Below are positions 8,711-16,964 of a DNA stretch of 34,353 bases, piece after piece; the first letter of the stretch is position 1, and every line of letters begins with the position of its first letter. Where the stretch lies: the NCBI GenBank assembly GCA_035652095.1, contig DASREM010000054.1, positions 1-34,353 of the forward strand. The letters are read 5' to 3'. A model generated the notes under the pieces. It was not told the origin of the DNA and did not search any database. It saw only the letters and a list, made by a program, of their open reading frames with translations. Source of the DNA: DASREM01 sp035652095 (lineage in GTDB: Bacteria > Acidobacteriota > Terriglobia > Terriglobales > Acidobacteriaceae). The translations under genes and the position numbers were made by a program.

Positions 8711-8820
8711 GCGTCATCCCGAAGCCCGGCGCAGTTCAGCCGGGCGACGGATCTGGCGTGCGCTGCCAGGCATTCAAGTCGGGCACGCGAGATCCTTCGC
8801 CCTCCCTGGCCCGGGATCAC
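8711..8820. repeat. 110-bp imperfect palindrome between convergent genes (dispersed repeat pair)
   Basis: The left half (CGTCATCCCGAAG...GACGGATCTGGCGTGC, 8712-8761) and the right half (GCACGCGAGATCCTTCGC, 8783-8800, then CCGGGATCAC, 8811-8820) are inverted copies of one intergenic motif. Related single copies lie at 13034-13070 and 15531-15566. Folded RNA from either strand would make a long hairpin, so it may serve as a bidirectional terminator for the flanking convergent genes. Confidence 0.6.
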
Positions 8821-8839
8821 TTCATCAAAATGTGAATAC

Positions 8840-9466
8840 TCATTCCGCCGCCTGCATCCGGTTCTGCCAGTGTGACCACACAAACCACCCGATTCCGGCC
8901 ACCAGCAGGATGCCAATCACGAAGTCAAATTGGTGGAAGTATTTTCCGAGTGAGCGCCAGTTCTCACCCAGTTTCATTCCCAGGTAAGCCAGCGCGAGAC
9001 ACCAGGGCCATGATCCCAGAAACGTATAGATGTGAAATCGGCCTCGCGGCATGCGGGCAATTCCCGCGGGCAATGCGATGAAGGTCCTTATGACGGGAAG
9101 CAACCGGCCAACGAAGACCGCCAGGTATCCCCAGCGCGCAAAGAAGCGATCCGCCCACTCCAGTTCTCTCTTACCCATCAGAATCCAGCGCCCGTATCGC
9201 TCCACCAGAGGACGCCCGCCGTAGTATCCGATTTCGTAGGCCACCAGCGATCCCAGGTTGCATCCGATCGCACCCGCCGTCGCCACCCACCACAAGTTCA
9301 GCTGTCCTTCATACACCAGGTATCCGGCGAACGGCATGATCAGTTCGGAAGGCAGAGGAATGCAGGCGGATTCGATCGCCATCAGCAGAACGATCCCGCC
9401 ATATCCAGCGGCGCCGATCATGGATTTGATGAATACAAACAGGACTGCCAGGATCTTCTCGGTCAT
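8840..9466 (-). CDS. DedA-family membrane protein (SNARE-associated/VTT domain)
   Basis: 208 residues from ATG 9466; a longer open frame upstream is not hydrophobic and is ignored. Family landmarks: the first re-entrant block GIVLLMAIESACIPLPSELI, then FAGYLV, GCNLGSLVAYEIGYYGGRPL, the conserved FGRLLP-like motif VFVGRLLPVIRTFIALPAG, and GSWPWCLALAYLGMKLG. Acidic E in ESACIPLPSE and Arg in GR(L/F)xPxxR are the residues needed in DedA transporters. These proteins support undecaprenyl-phosphate or phospholipid flipping and membrane homeostasis in the inner membrane; which lipid is handled here cannot be told. Confidence 0.92.
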   Translation of the reverse strand: MTEKILAVLFVFIKSMIGAAGYGGIVLLMAIESACIPLPSELIMPFAGYLVYEGQLNLWWVATAGAIGCNLGSLVAYEIGYYGGRPLVERYGRWILMGKRELEWADRFFARWGYLAVFVGRLLPVIRTFIALPAGIARMPRGRFHIYTFLGSWPWCLALAYLGMKLGENWRSLGKYFHQFDFVIGILLVAGIGWFVWSHWQNRMQAAE

Positions 9467-9507
9467 CTCAACAAGGATACAGGAGGAAAGAAATCGCGAC
9501 GATGGCG

Positions 9508-9732
9508 CTAGAAGGAACCTTCCTGCGTAAATGTGTACCCGGGGAGGCCCGCACCGGAAGCGTCCTTGATAACCTTGACCCGAACCGTGTTGGCATCTGG
9601 AGCGGACAAGCCTGCGGGCCGCAGCATGGCATACTGTGCAAATACTTCGCTGTAAACCTTTGTGACCAGATAATCCTGGCCGTCGGCATCGCTGCGCCAC
9701 ACCTGGCCGAGTTGGATCGACTTCACTGCCAT
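9508..9732 (-). CDS. 74-residue conserved small protein, unknown function
   Basis: MAVKSIQLGQVWRSDADGQD begins a small beta-rich, probably SH3-like, cytoplasmic protein (VWRS...YLVTKVY...YAMLRPAG...VRVKVI...LPGYTF). Codon use and amino-acid make-up are normal for a real gene. The start follows ACAGGG at moderate spacing. I recognise the style from acidobacterial genomes but know no function. Confidence 0.65.
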   Translation of the reverse strand: MAVKSIQLGQVWRSDADGQDYLVTKVYSEVFAQYAMLRPAGLSAPDANTVRVKVIKDASGAGLPGYTFTQEGSF

Positions 9733-9863
9733 ATTCGTTTCCCTGTGGTGGAGGTTGGGTTCAGAGTACCGGGACGCTCACAGCGCGTCAATGACTGGCC
9801 GGTTACCGAAGTGCAGCCGTCATCTGCTTCGGAAGTCTTGATAAGATGGACGTCGAGGCAGCC

Positions 9864-10694
9864 ATGACACGCGGCGTCGCTCCCCGCCAACCCGCAAAGA
9901 CCGGACGTCAGGAAGGCGCGCGCAGCGTACCCCGCGGCCAGCAGAGCCGAGGAGTCTCCCGGCAGCCCAAGCAGATCCGGAAATTCCCGCAAAAGCCAGC
10001 GAAGAACAAAAAGACTGCGGGATCGACCTCGCCGCAGCGAGTACAGGAAATCCTGAGGCGCCTGGACCAGACTTATCCCGACGTCACCTGCGCGCTCACT
10101 CACAACGATGCCTGGGAACTCTTGGTCGCCACGATCCTTTCCGCCCAGTCTACGGACGTGAACGTGAACAAGGTGACCCCGGTCATCTTCAGGAAATATC
10201 CCACGGTGCAGGATTTCGCGGCCCTGCAACCCGAAGATCTCGAGCCTGATGTTCGTTCGACCGGGTTCTTCCGCAACAAGTCAAAGTCGGTGGTAGGGGC
10301 TGCGAAGAAGATCGTCAGCGACTTCGGAGGCAAGGTCCCGGACAACATGGAGGACCTGCTCACTTTGCCGGGGGTCGCGCGCAAGACCGCCAACGTCGTG
10401 CTCGGCACGTGGTTCAAGAGGAATGATGGAGTTGTGGTGGACACGCACGTTCAGCGCTTGTCGCGTCGCCTGGAGCTTACGAAGCAGGAAGATCCGAAGA
10501 AGATTGAACTGGACCTGATGGCGATCCTCCCGCGCGAGAAGTGGACCATCTTCTCTCACCAGCTGATCTGGCATGGACGCAAACTCTGCGTCGCGCGCTC
10601 CCCCAGGTGTGCAGAGTGTCCGCTGGAAAATATCTGCCACGCCGCCGATAAGACCTGGAGCACCGTGGACATCCACAAGAACGCGCACCCGTAA
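9864..10694 (+). CDS. nth: endonuclease III (DNA glycosylase/AP lyase)
   Basis: Removes oxidised pyrimidines and cleaves abasic sites. Start ATG 9864 has GAGG five bases upstream; ATG 9846, six codons earlier, is an alternative. The core shows the helix-hairpin-helix LPGVARKTANVVLG with the catalytic Lys, the catalytic Asp in VVDTHVQRLSRRL, and the 4Fe-4S ligands CVARSPRCAECPLENIC (Cx6Cx2Cx5C). A basic, Ala/Gln/Lys-rich N-terminal extension of about 55-60 residues precedes the enzyme domain, so the protein is longer than E. coli Nth. Its stop codon directly abuts that of the convergent zinc-ribbon gene. Confidence 0.93.
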   Translation: MTRGVAPRQPAKTGRQEGARSVPRGQQSRGVSRQPKQIRKFPQKPAKNKKTAGSTSPQRVQEILRRLDQTYPDVTCALTHNDAWELLVATILSAQSTDVNVNKVTPVIFRKYPTVQDFAALQPEDLEPDVRSTGFFRNKSKSVVGAAKKIVSDFGGKVPDNMEDLLTLPGVARKTANVVLGTWFKRNDGVVVDTHVQRLSRRLELTKQEDPKKIELDLMAILPREKWTIFSHQLIWHGRKLCVARSPRCAECPLENICHAADKTWSTVDIHKNAHP

Positions 10695-10964
10695 CTACGG
10701 CTTACTCCAGCGCGCCAGGGTCGGGATGTCCCTGGTGAAACCCTTCGCCAGGAACCCGGGGATGTGCATCTGACGCATCTTGTCCCGCACTTTTACAACC
10801 ATCTGATCGACCGTCAGGTCTGGCTCGGTAAAGCGACCGCCTGCGTAGCAGTGACTGCAAAAGGCCGTAGATTTGCTCCCGTCAGCTTCCGTGCCCCCAC
10901 CTTTTTCGTCTTTCGACAATGGCATCCCGCAACTCTGGCAGTATGGTCCTTTGGGCTTGAACAT
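10695..10964 (-). CDS. putative zinc-ribbon protein
   Basis: 89 residues from ATG 10964, with GGAGG seven bases upstream. Two cysteine pairs, YCQSCGMPL near the N-terminus and FCSHCYAGG near residue 36, form a zinc ribbon of the type Pfam calls a putative zinc-ribbon domain. The C-terminal half (DQMVVKVRDKMRQMHIPGFL) is helical. These proteins are cytoplasmic and uncharacterised. The gene is divergent from the S9 peptidase (82-bp shared upstream region) and abuts nth tail to tail. Confidence 0.85.
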   Translation of the reverse strand: MFKPKGPYCQSCGMPLSKDEKGGGTEADGSKSTAFCSHCYAGGRFTEPDLTVDQMVVKVRDKMRQMHIPGFLAKGFTRDIPTLARWSKP

Positions 10965-11046
10965 GATGCGGCCTCCGGCCCGGCATTTTACGCCGAAAAA
11001 CCTCGTTTGGGGCTCTGCTACACTTCTTTCTTCCGCACACCCTGTC

Positions 11047-13029
11047 ATGCGCACTCTGATCTCATTTACTATCGTCATCTTTATGAGCACGATTTCCCTT
11101 GCCCAGACTTTGCCGGTTCCCCAGGCGATTACCGATCCCAAGCAAGTCCAAAGTAAGACCAGCGCCGAGGTTGAACAGAACCAGCAGAGCCTGTCCATCG
11201 AGCGCCTTTACATGACGCGCGCGGTGGGTGGCACGTCCTGGTCGCCTGATGGCAAGAGCATCGTGTTCGTCTCCAACATCAGCGGACGAAATAATCTGTG
11301 GGTCGTCCCCAGCGCCGGAGGCTGGCCTACGCAACTTACGGTCAGCGACCAGCGTCAGACCTCCCCCACCTGGTCGCCCGATGGCAAGTGGATCGCTTAC
11401 ATGTCCGACTACGATGGGGATGAGCAGTGGGACATCTTTTTTGTCTCGCCAAAGACCGGCCAGGTCGTAAACGTCACCAGGACTCGCGAGATCGCGGAAG
11501 AAAATCCCACCTGGTCTGCCGACGGACGCTATCTCGCTTTCATGGTGAAGCCCAGGACATCGTCAGTGTTCGAGATCGATGTCTTCGACACCCTGATGCG
11601 CGACACCAAACACCTCACCACGAACACGCCCAAAGACAAGATGAACGTCAGTCCCATCTGGTCCAAGGACGGCAGGTTCATCGTCTACACCCAGCAACAA
11701 GCCAAGGGCACGGACTCGAACATCTTCATCGCCGAGGTCGCATCCGGAAACAGCACGCTGCTTACCCCGCATGAAGGCGAGAAACTCTATTCTGCAAACG
11801 ATATCTCTCCCAATGGCAAGTCGGTCCTGCTCACTTCAAACGCCGCCAACGGCTACGACAACGTTGGAGTCCTCGACATTGCATCGAAGAAGATTACCTG
11901 GCTGACGCATGACAAATGGGAGATCAATGGCGGGAATTTCTCTCCCGACGGGAAGTCAGTCACCTGGTCTGCAAATGTGGACGGCAATACCGACATCTAC
12001 GTGCACAATTTAGCCACGGGAAAGACCACGCCCCTGCCGCTGCCCAAGGGCCTGAACTCGCTGGGGGGTTCAGAAACTGCCTACAGCCGTGACGGGGCGC
12101 ACCTGCTCTATTACCACAACGGGCCTACCGCCCCGAACGACGTCTGGGTCTATACCCTGGCGAGCGGGCAGTCGCATCAAGTCACGCACTCCCTGATGGC
12201 CGGCGTTCGCGCGCAAGACATGGTCGAACCTTATCTCGTCCACTACCCGAGCAAAGACGGCAAGTGGACCATCTCGGCCTTTCTGTATGTGCCCTACAAC
12301 ATGCAGCGGAATGGCCAGAACGCGGCCATTGTTTACGTACACGGCGGCCCTACCGCGCAAACCATGAACTCCTTCAATCGTTTTGTGCAGCACATGGTCA
12401 ACCGGGGATACATGATCATCGCGCCCAACTATCGCGGCTCGACCGGGTATGGCAAGGAGTTCCAGCAGGCTAACCTTTTCGACATGGGCGGAGGCGATTT
12501 GTCCGACGTCATCGCCGCTGCGGAGTGGATCAAGCAGACCGGATTTCTCGATCCCAAAAAACTCGTTCTGATGGGCGGAAGCTATGGCGGTTATCTCACC
12601 ATGATGGGCGTCACCAAGGCTCCTGAAGTGTGGGCCGCAGGCGTGCCCATCGTTCCCTTCGTGAATTACTTCACCGAAATCGAAAACGAAGATCCGGTCC
12701 TGCGCGAGATGGATCTCGCTACCATGGGCGATCCGGTCACCAATAAAGACCTGTTCCACGACCGTTCCCCGATTTTCTTTGTAGACAAGATCAAGGCTCC
12801 GCTGTTGCTTCTGGCGGGCGGCAATGATCCGCGCTGCCCGAAATCTGAAACACTCCAGGTCGTTGATGCCGTAAAGAAGCAGGGTGGGACCGCCGAATAC
12901 AAAATCTACGAGAACGAAGGTCATGGATTCGCTCGCGTGGAAAATCAAATCGACGCCTACACCCGTGCGGCCAGCTTCCTCAGCGCTCACGTGCCGCCTG
13001 CCGATTGCGGTTGCAAGCTGACGGAGTGA
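11047..13029 (+). CDS. secreted S9-family serine peptidase (acylaminoacyl/dipeptidyl peptidase type)
   Basis: 660 residues when started at ATG 11047, which gives a good signal peptide (TLISFTIVIFMSTISLA); a longer open frame upstream has none. The N-terminal two-thirds is a TolB/DPP-IV-like beta-propeller with repeated SPDGK and W(S/T)xDGxxI blades. The C-terminal alpha/beta hydrolase has the nucleophile Ser512 in GGSYGG, Asp594 in GGNDPRCP and His626 in NEGHGF. It likely degrades peptides in the periplasm or outside. It is monocistronic, and the downstream gap holds a dispersed repeat. Confidence 0.93.
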   Translation: MRTLISFTIVIFMSTISLAQTLPVPQAITDPKQVQSKTSAEVEQNQQSLSIERLYMTRAVGGTSWSPDGKSIVFVSNISGRNNLWVVPSAGGWPTQLTVSDQRQTSPTWSPDGKWIAYMSDYDGDEQWDIFFVSPKTGQVVNVTRTREIAEENPTWSADGRYLAFMVKPRTSSVFEIDVFDTLMRDTKHLTTNTPKDKMNVSPIWSKDGRFIVYTQQQAKGTDSNIFIAEVASGNSTLLTPHEGEKLYSANDISPNGKSVLLTSNAANGYDNVGVLDIASKKITWLTHDKWEINGGNFSPDGKSVTWSANVDGNTDIYVHNLATGKTTPLPLPKGLNSLGGSETAYSRDGAHLLYYHNGPTAPNDVWVYTLASGQSHQVTHSLMAGVRAQDMVEPYLVHYPSKDGKWTISAFLYVPYNMQRNGQNAAIVYVHGGPTAQTMNSFNRFVQHMVNRGYMIIAPNYRGSTGYGKEFQQANLFDMGGGDLSDVIAAAEWIKQTGFLDPKKLVLMGGSYGGYLTMMGVTKAPEVWAAGVPIVPFVNYFTEIENEDPVLREMDLATMGDPVTNKDLFHDRSPIFFVDKIKAPLLLLAGGNDPRCPKSETLQVVDAVKKQGGTAEYKIYENEGHGFARVENQIDAYTRAASFLSAHVPPADCGCKLTE

Positions 13030-13033
13030 ACGA

Positions 13034-13070
13034 CGTCATCCTGAGCCGCAGGCCGAAGCATCTCGCGTGC
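13034..13070 (+). repeat. dispersed intergenic repeat, copy 2
   Basis: CGTCATCCTGAGCCGCAGGC, then CGAAGCATCTCGCGTGC. It follows the same pattern as the copies at 8712-8761 and 15531-15566 and lies four bases after the S9 stop codon. Confidence 0.5.
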
Positions 13071-13224
13071 AGCAATCCGGGACGTATGCCTGCCCATGAA
13101 GCAGAATGCGCTGGCCGGCCGTTGTGGCCCCGGACATTTACCTTGACTCGGTCCCCCTGTTACCATTTCGGGTTACCCCTAAGGCTCCTGAATTCATCTG
13201 TCTCTATCTTCTCGCGGAGGCGAC

Positions 13225-14235
13225 ATGGCAATTAAAGTAGGCATCAACGGTTTCGGACGTATCGGACGCAACGTGTTACGCGCGTCCTTGAATGATTCCA
13301 ATCTCGATTTCGTTGCCGTAAACGATCTGACCGATCCCAAGACCCTGGCTCATCTTCTTAAGTACGATTCGATTCTGGGCAATCTTTCCATTGATATCAG
13401 CGCCGGGCAGGATTCGATCAAAGTCGGCAACAAGACCATCAAGGTATTCGCGGAGAAAGATCCCGCCAAGCTGCCCTGGGAGTCGGTGGGCGCCCAAGTC
13501 GTAATCGAATCCACCGGACGTTTTACGAATGCCGAAGATGCCAAGAAACACTTGCGCGGCCCGGTCAAGAAGGTCATTATCTCGGCCCCGGCCAAGAACG
13601 AAGATGTCACCCTGGTTCTCGGCGTGAACGAGGATAAGTACGATCCCGCCAAGCATCATGTCATCTCGAACGCGTCCTGCACCACCAACTGCCTGGCGCC
13701 GATCGCCAAGGTGGTCAATGACAACTTCAAAATTCAGAGCGGCACCATGACCACGATCCACTCCTACACCAACGATCAGGTCATTCTCGACTTCCCGCAC
13801 AAGGATTTGCGCCGTGCCCGCGCTGCCGCTCTCTCGATGATTCCGACTTCGACCGGAGCTGCAAAGGCGCTGAAACTGGTGATTCCCGACCTGGCCGGCA
13901 AACTCGACGGTTTCGCGATGCGGGTTCCGACCCCCAACGTCTCCGTCGTGGACCTGGTCGCCTTCGTTGAAAAGAAGACGACAAAAGAAGAGGTGAATGC
14001 CGCCCTCAAGAAAGCGTCCGAGTCCGGCCCATTAAAAGGCTACCTGGGTTACGAGGAGCACGAACTGGTATCGGCCGATTACAAGGGCGATTCGCGGTCT
14101 TCAATCGTGGATGCGCCCATGACCCTGGTGGTCGGCGGCAACTGCGTAAAGGTGATCTCCTGGTACGACAACGAGTGGGGATACTCGTGCCGCGTCCGCG
14201 ACCTCATCAATTACATTGGCAGCAAGGGCCTGTAA
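13225..14235 (+). CDS. gap: glyceraldehyde-3-phosphate dehydrogenase, type I
   Basis: 336 residues. It oxidises glyceraldehyde-3-phosphate with NAD(P) and phosphate. It starts after a GGAGG. NAD motif GINGFGRIGRNVLRA is at residues 5-19; the active-site block is SNASCTTNCLAPIAK with Cys152; HSYTNDQ, RRARAAALSMIPTSTGAAKA and WYDNEWGYSCRV are family landmarks. It heads a glycolytic run gap-pgk-macro-tpiA. A TTGACT at 13143-13148 could be the -35 box, but no convincing -10 is seen. Confidence 0.96.
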   Translation: MAIKVGINGFGRIGRNVLRASLNDSNLDFVAVNDLTDPKTLAHLLKYDSILGNLSIDISAGQDSIKVGNKTIKVFAEKDPAKLPWESVGAQVVIESTGRFTNAEDAKKHLRGPVKKVIISAPAKNEDVTLVLGVNEDKYDPAKHHVISNASCTTNCLAPIAKVVNDNFKIQSGTMTTIHSYTNDQVILDFPHKDLRRARAAALSMIPTSTGAAKALKLVIPDLAGKLDGFAMRVPTPNVSVVDLVAFVEKKTTKEEVNAALKKASESGPLKGYLGYEEHELVSADYKGDSRSSIVDAPMTLVVGGNCVKVISWYDNEWGYSCRVRDLINYIGSKGL

Positions 14236-14246
14236 GAATCTGGCAT

Positions 14247-14270
14247 GACGCGGGCGCCCTCGCCCGCGTC
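14247..14270 (+). repeat. perfect 10-bp hairpin between gap and pgk
   Basis: GACGCGGGCG, loop CCCT, CGCCCGCGTC. There is no U-run after it, so it is not a standard terminator. In an operon transcript it could stabilise the gap 3' end or set the gap/pgk ratio; it may also be a REP-like element. Confidence 0.6.
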
Positions 14271-14300
14271 ACAATCCGGCACTGTTGAGGACAACCAGCT

Positions 14301-15512
14301 ATGTCCAAGCTTTCCATTCGTGATCTGTCGCTGAACGACCGCCGCATCTTCATGCGCGTGGATTTCAACGTTCCTCTGGACGATGGCCGGGTGATGGATG
14401 ACACGCGAATCCGTGAAACCCTGCCCACCATTGAGTATGCCCTGCGTCACGGCGCGCGCCTGATCGTGGCCTCTCACCTGGGCCGTCCCAAGGGTAAGCC
14501 GAACCTGAAGATGAGCCTGAAGCCGGTGGCCGAGCGCCTGCGCATGCTGCTCGACAAAGAACTGGCCCGCGGAGAAAACGTCGGGTTCTGCCCCGACTGC
14601 GTCGGGGTCGAGGCCGAAGAAATGGCAGGCAAGCTCGAGAAAGGCCAGACCCTGCTGCTGGAGAACCTGCGTTTTCACGCCGAGGAAGAAGCCAACGACG
14701 AAAAATTTTCAAAGCAGCTGGCATCCCTGGCCGACTTCTACGTGAACGACGCATTCGGCGCCGCGCACCGCGCCCACGCCTCCACGGTCGGGATCACACA
14801 TTTCATGCAGAAATCCGCAGCCGGCTTGCTCATGCAGCGGGAGCTCGAATACCTCGGCAAGGCCATGGAACACCCTGAGCGGCCTTTTGTCGCAATCCTG
14901 GGAGGGGCCAAGGTCAGCGACAAGATCAACGTCATCCGAAGCCTGATGAACAAGGTCGATACCCTGATCGTAGGCGGCGGGATGGCGTACACCTTCCTGA
15001 AAGCGCACGGCGATCAGGTCGGAAAGTCCCTGGTCGAGGAGGACAAACTCGATCTCGCCCGCCAGTTGTTGCAGGAAGCCAAGACGCACAAACTGAAGTT
15101 CCTGCTTCCCGTGGATCACGTGGTTGCCGATCGCATAGACGCCAATGCATTGACCCACGTCGTAAATGGGGGCAGTCCGATTGCAGCCAACATGATGGCG
15201 CTCGATATCGGCCCGCAAACCATTGAGGCCTTCAGCGAAGAAATTTCGCGCGCCCGCACCATCGTCTGGAACGGGCCCATGGGTGTATTCGAAGTCCAGC
15301 CCTTCTCGAAGGGAACGTTCAAGATCGCGCGTGCCATCGCCGACAATCCCGGCGCCACCTCGATCGTCGGCGGCGGAGATTCGGTCGCCGCAATCAAAGC
15401 TTCCGGCGTGGCCGACCAGGTTACGCATATCTCAACCGGCGGCGGAGCTTCGCTCGAATTCCTGGAAGGCAAGAAATTGCCAGGAGTGGAAGCGTTGACG
15501 GACAAAAAGTGA
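14301..15512 (+). CDS. pgk: phosphoglycerate kinase
   Basis: 403 residues. It makes ATP from 1,3-bisphosphoglycerate. Landmarks: RVDFNVPLDDGRV (N-domain substrate loop), ASHLGRPKG, LLLENLRFHAEEE, DFYVNDAFGAAHRAHAS, ILGGAKVSDKI, GGGMAYTFLKA, NGPMGVFE (nucleotide Asp/Glu region) and the C-terminal GGGDSVAA and STGGGASLEFLEG. Full length. It starts 65 bp after gap, beyond the hairpin at 14247-14270, with GAGG ten bases before the ATG. Confidence 0.97.
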   Translation: MSKLSIRDLSLNDRRIFMRVDFNVPLDDGRVMDDTRIRETLPTIEYALRHGARLIVASHLGRPKGKPNLKMSLKPVAERLRMLLDKELARGENVGFCPDCVGVEAEEMAGKLEKGQTLLLENLRFHAEEEANDEKFSKQLASLADFYVNDAFGAAHRAHASTVGITHFMQKSAAGLLMQRELEYLGKAMEHPERPFVAILGGAKVSDKINVIRSLMNKVDTLIVGGGMAYTFLKAHGDQVGKSLVEEDKLDLARQLLQEAKTHKLKFLLPVDHVVADRIDANALTHVVNGGSPIAANMMALDIGPQTIEAFSEEISRARTIVWNGPMGVFEVQPFSKGTFKIARAIADNPGATSIVGGGDSVAAIKASGVADQVTHISTGGGASLEFLEGKKLPGVEALTDKK

Positions 15513-15530
15513 GCTGTAACGCCCGATCAT

Positions 15531-15566
15531 TGTGATTCTGAGCGGAACGAAGGATCTGGTTTGCTG
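15531..15566 (+). repeat. dispersed intergenic repeat, copy 3 (degenerate)
   Basis: TGTGATTCTGAGCGGAACGA followed by AGGATCTGGTTTGC. It matches the TCATCCTGAGC...GAAGGATCTSGCGTGC pattern of the other copies and lies between pgk and the macro-domain gene. Confidence 0.45.
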
Positions 15567-15574
15567 GCCTCCTG

Positions 15575-16198
15575 ATGAACCTGCCGCGCGACAAAGACTA
15601 TGTCGTTGATGTGCAAGTGGGCGATCCCGATTTACTTCGCTTGCTCCGAGGCAACATCGTTGAATGCCCTTTCGCCGACGCCATCGTCAACGCCGCCAAT
15701 TCCGACCTGCTCCCCGGCGCCGGAGTCTGCGGCGCCATCCATCGTGCAGGGGGGCCCGCGATCGCTGAAAACTGCTGCCGCATCCGCGCTGAGCGCGGCT
15801 CAATCCCACCAGGCGAAGCGGTTGCAACCACGGCAGGACGTCTTCCAAACAAATATGTGATCCATGCTGTTGGTCCCATATGGAGCGGCGGCAACTCCGG
15901 CGAAAGCGAAACGCTTGCAAATTCCTACCGCAAGTCGATGCGGATCGCCGACGAGCTAGGCGTGCACAGCATCGCTTTCCCGGCGATATCAACCGGCGTT
16001 TATGGATATCCTGTCGAGAAAGCCGCATGGGTTGCCGTTCCAACCCTGATCGAGTGTCTTCGCGCAGCCAAGAAATTAGTGTTCGTCGCGATGATTCTTT
16101 TCGACAAAGCCACTCTCGATGTTTTCACGACCGTTGCCCGGGCGCAACGGAAACCAGCATCCGGTAACCCCTACGACGTTTTCATATCGGAGTCATAA
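15575..16198 (+). CDS. macro-domain protein (ADP-ribose / O-acetyl-ADP-ribose hydrolase type)
   Basis: 207 residues. The macro fold appears as LLRGNIVECPFADAIVNAAN, the ADP-ribose loop NSDLLPGAGVCGAIHRAGG, GEAVATTAGRLPNKYVIHAV, and the phosphate loop ISTGVYGYPVEKAAWVA. The Asn and the Gly-rich loops of the MacroD-type catalytic site are present. Such enzymes bind or hydrolyse ADP-ribose, O-acetyl-ADP-ribose or mono-ADP-ribosyl groups in the cytoplasm. The TAA stop is immediately followed by the ATG of tpiA (zero spacing), so the two are probably translationally coupled. No clear Shine-Dalgarno precedes ATG 15575, so the true start may be slightly downstream. Confidence 0.92.
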   Translation: MNLPRDKDYVVDVQVGDPDLLRLLRGNIVECPFADAIVNAANSDLLPGAGVCGAIHRAGGPAIAENCCRIRAERGSIPPGEAVATTAGRLPNKYVIHAVGPIWSGGNSGESETLANSYRKSMRIADELGVHSIAFPAISTGVYGYPVEKAAWVAVPTLIECLRAAKKLVFVAMILFDKATLDVFTTVARAQRKPASGNPYDVFISES

Positions 16199-16951
16199 AT
16201 GCCTAGAAAAAAGCTGATGGCCGCCAACTGGAAGATGTACAAAACTCCCGACCAGACACGCGACTACTTCCGCGACTTCCTGCCTATGGTTCAGGACCAC
16301 GATCGCGACGAGATCGCGGTCTGTCCGCCTTTCCTTGACATTCATGCCGCGGTGGAGTCCGCGAAAGGCTCGAGGGTCTCTATCGGCGGCCAGAATATGT
16401 TCTGGGAAAAAGAAGGCGCCTATACTGGCGAGGTCTCCACCGCCATGCTTCTTGCCTGCGGATGCACTCACGTCATCATCGGCCACTCCGAGCGCCGCCA
16501 ATATTTCGGCGAGACCGACGATACGGTCAACATGAAATTGAAGCCAGCGCTCGAAGCCGGGCTCGTGCCCATCGTCTGCGTTGGCGAAGTGTTGGAAGAG
16601 CGCGAGTCTGGGTTAACGGAAGACGTGCTGCGCCGCCAGTGTCTGCGCGCCTTTCACGCTATTTCAAGCAAGAAAGCCGCAAAACTGGTGATCGCCTACG
16701 AACCGGTGTGGGCAATCGGCACCGGTAAAACCGCAACTCCCCAACTCGCGTCCGAGGCCCATGCCCTGATCCGCGGGGAAGCAGCCAAAGCCTTCGGCGA
16801 AGATTTTGCCGCCAAGCTTCGCATTCTGTACGGCGGCTCGGTCAAGCCGGAAAATGTGAAGGCGCTGATGGCGGAAGAAGAGATTGATGGCGCCCTGGTC
16901 GGCGGCGCGAGCCTCGATCCCAAGTCATTTGCCGCCATCGTCAAATATTGA
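16199..16951 (+). CDS. tpiA: triosephosphate isomerase
   Basis: 250 residues. It interconverts dihydroxyacetone phosphate and glyceraldehyde-3-phosphate. Active-site residues are visible: Lys12 in AANWKMYKT, His96 in IIGHSERRQYFGE and Glu168 in AYEPVWAIGTGKTATP. The phosphate-binding YGGSVKPENV and GALVGGASL complete the barrel. It abuts the macro-domain stop codon and is the last gene of the glycolytic cluster. It converges on the LLM oxidoreductase gene 13 bp away. Confidence 0.97.
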   Translation: MPRKKLMAANWKMYKTPDQTRDYFRDFLPMVQDHDRDEIAVCPPFLDIHAAVESAKGSRVSIGGQNMFWEKEGAYTGEVSTAMLLACGCTHVIIGHSERRQYFGETDDTVNMKLKPALEAGLVPIVCVGEVLEERESGLTEDVLRRQCLRAFHAISSKKAAKLVIAYEPVWAIGTGKTATPQLASEAHALIRGEAAKAFGEDFAAKLRILYGGSVKPENVKALMAEEEIDGALVGGASLDPKSFAAIVKY

Positions 16952-16964
16952 GTCGAAAACGGCT

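Noticed and set aside
12070..12990. 306-residue minus-strand frame
   Set aside because: Shadow of the S9 peptidase, with no ribosome binding site or family motif.
13143..13172. Sigma-70 promoter for gap
   Set aside because: TTGACT is good but no acceptable -10 box lies 16-18 bases downstream, so it is only mentioned with the gene.
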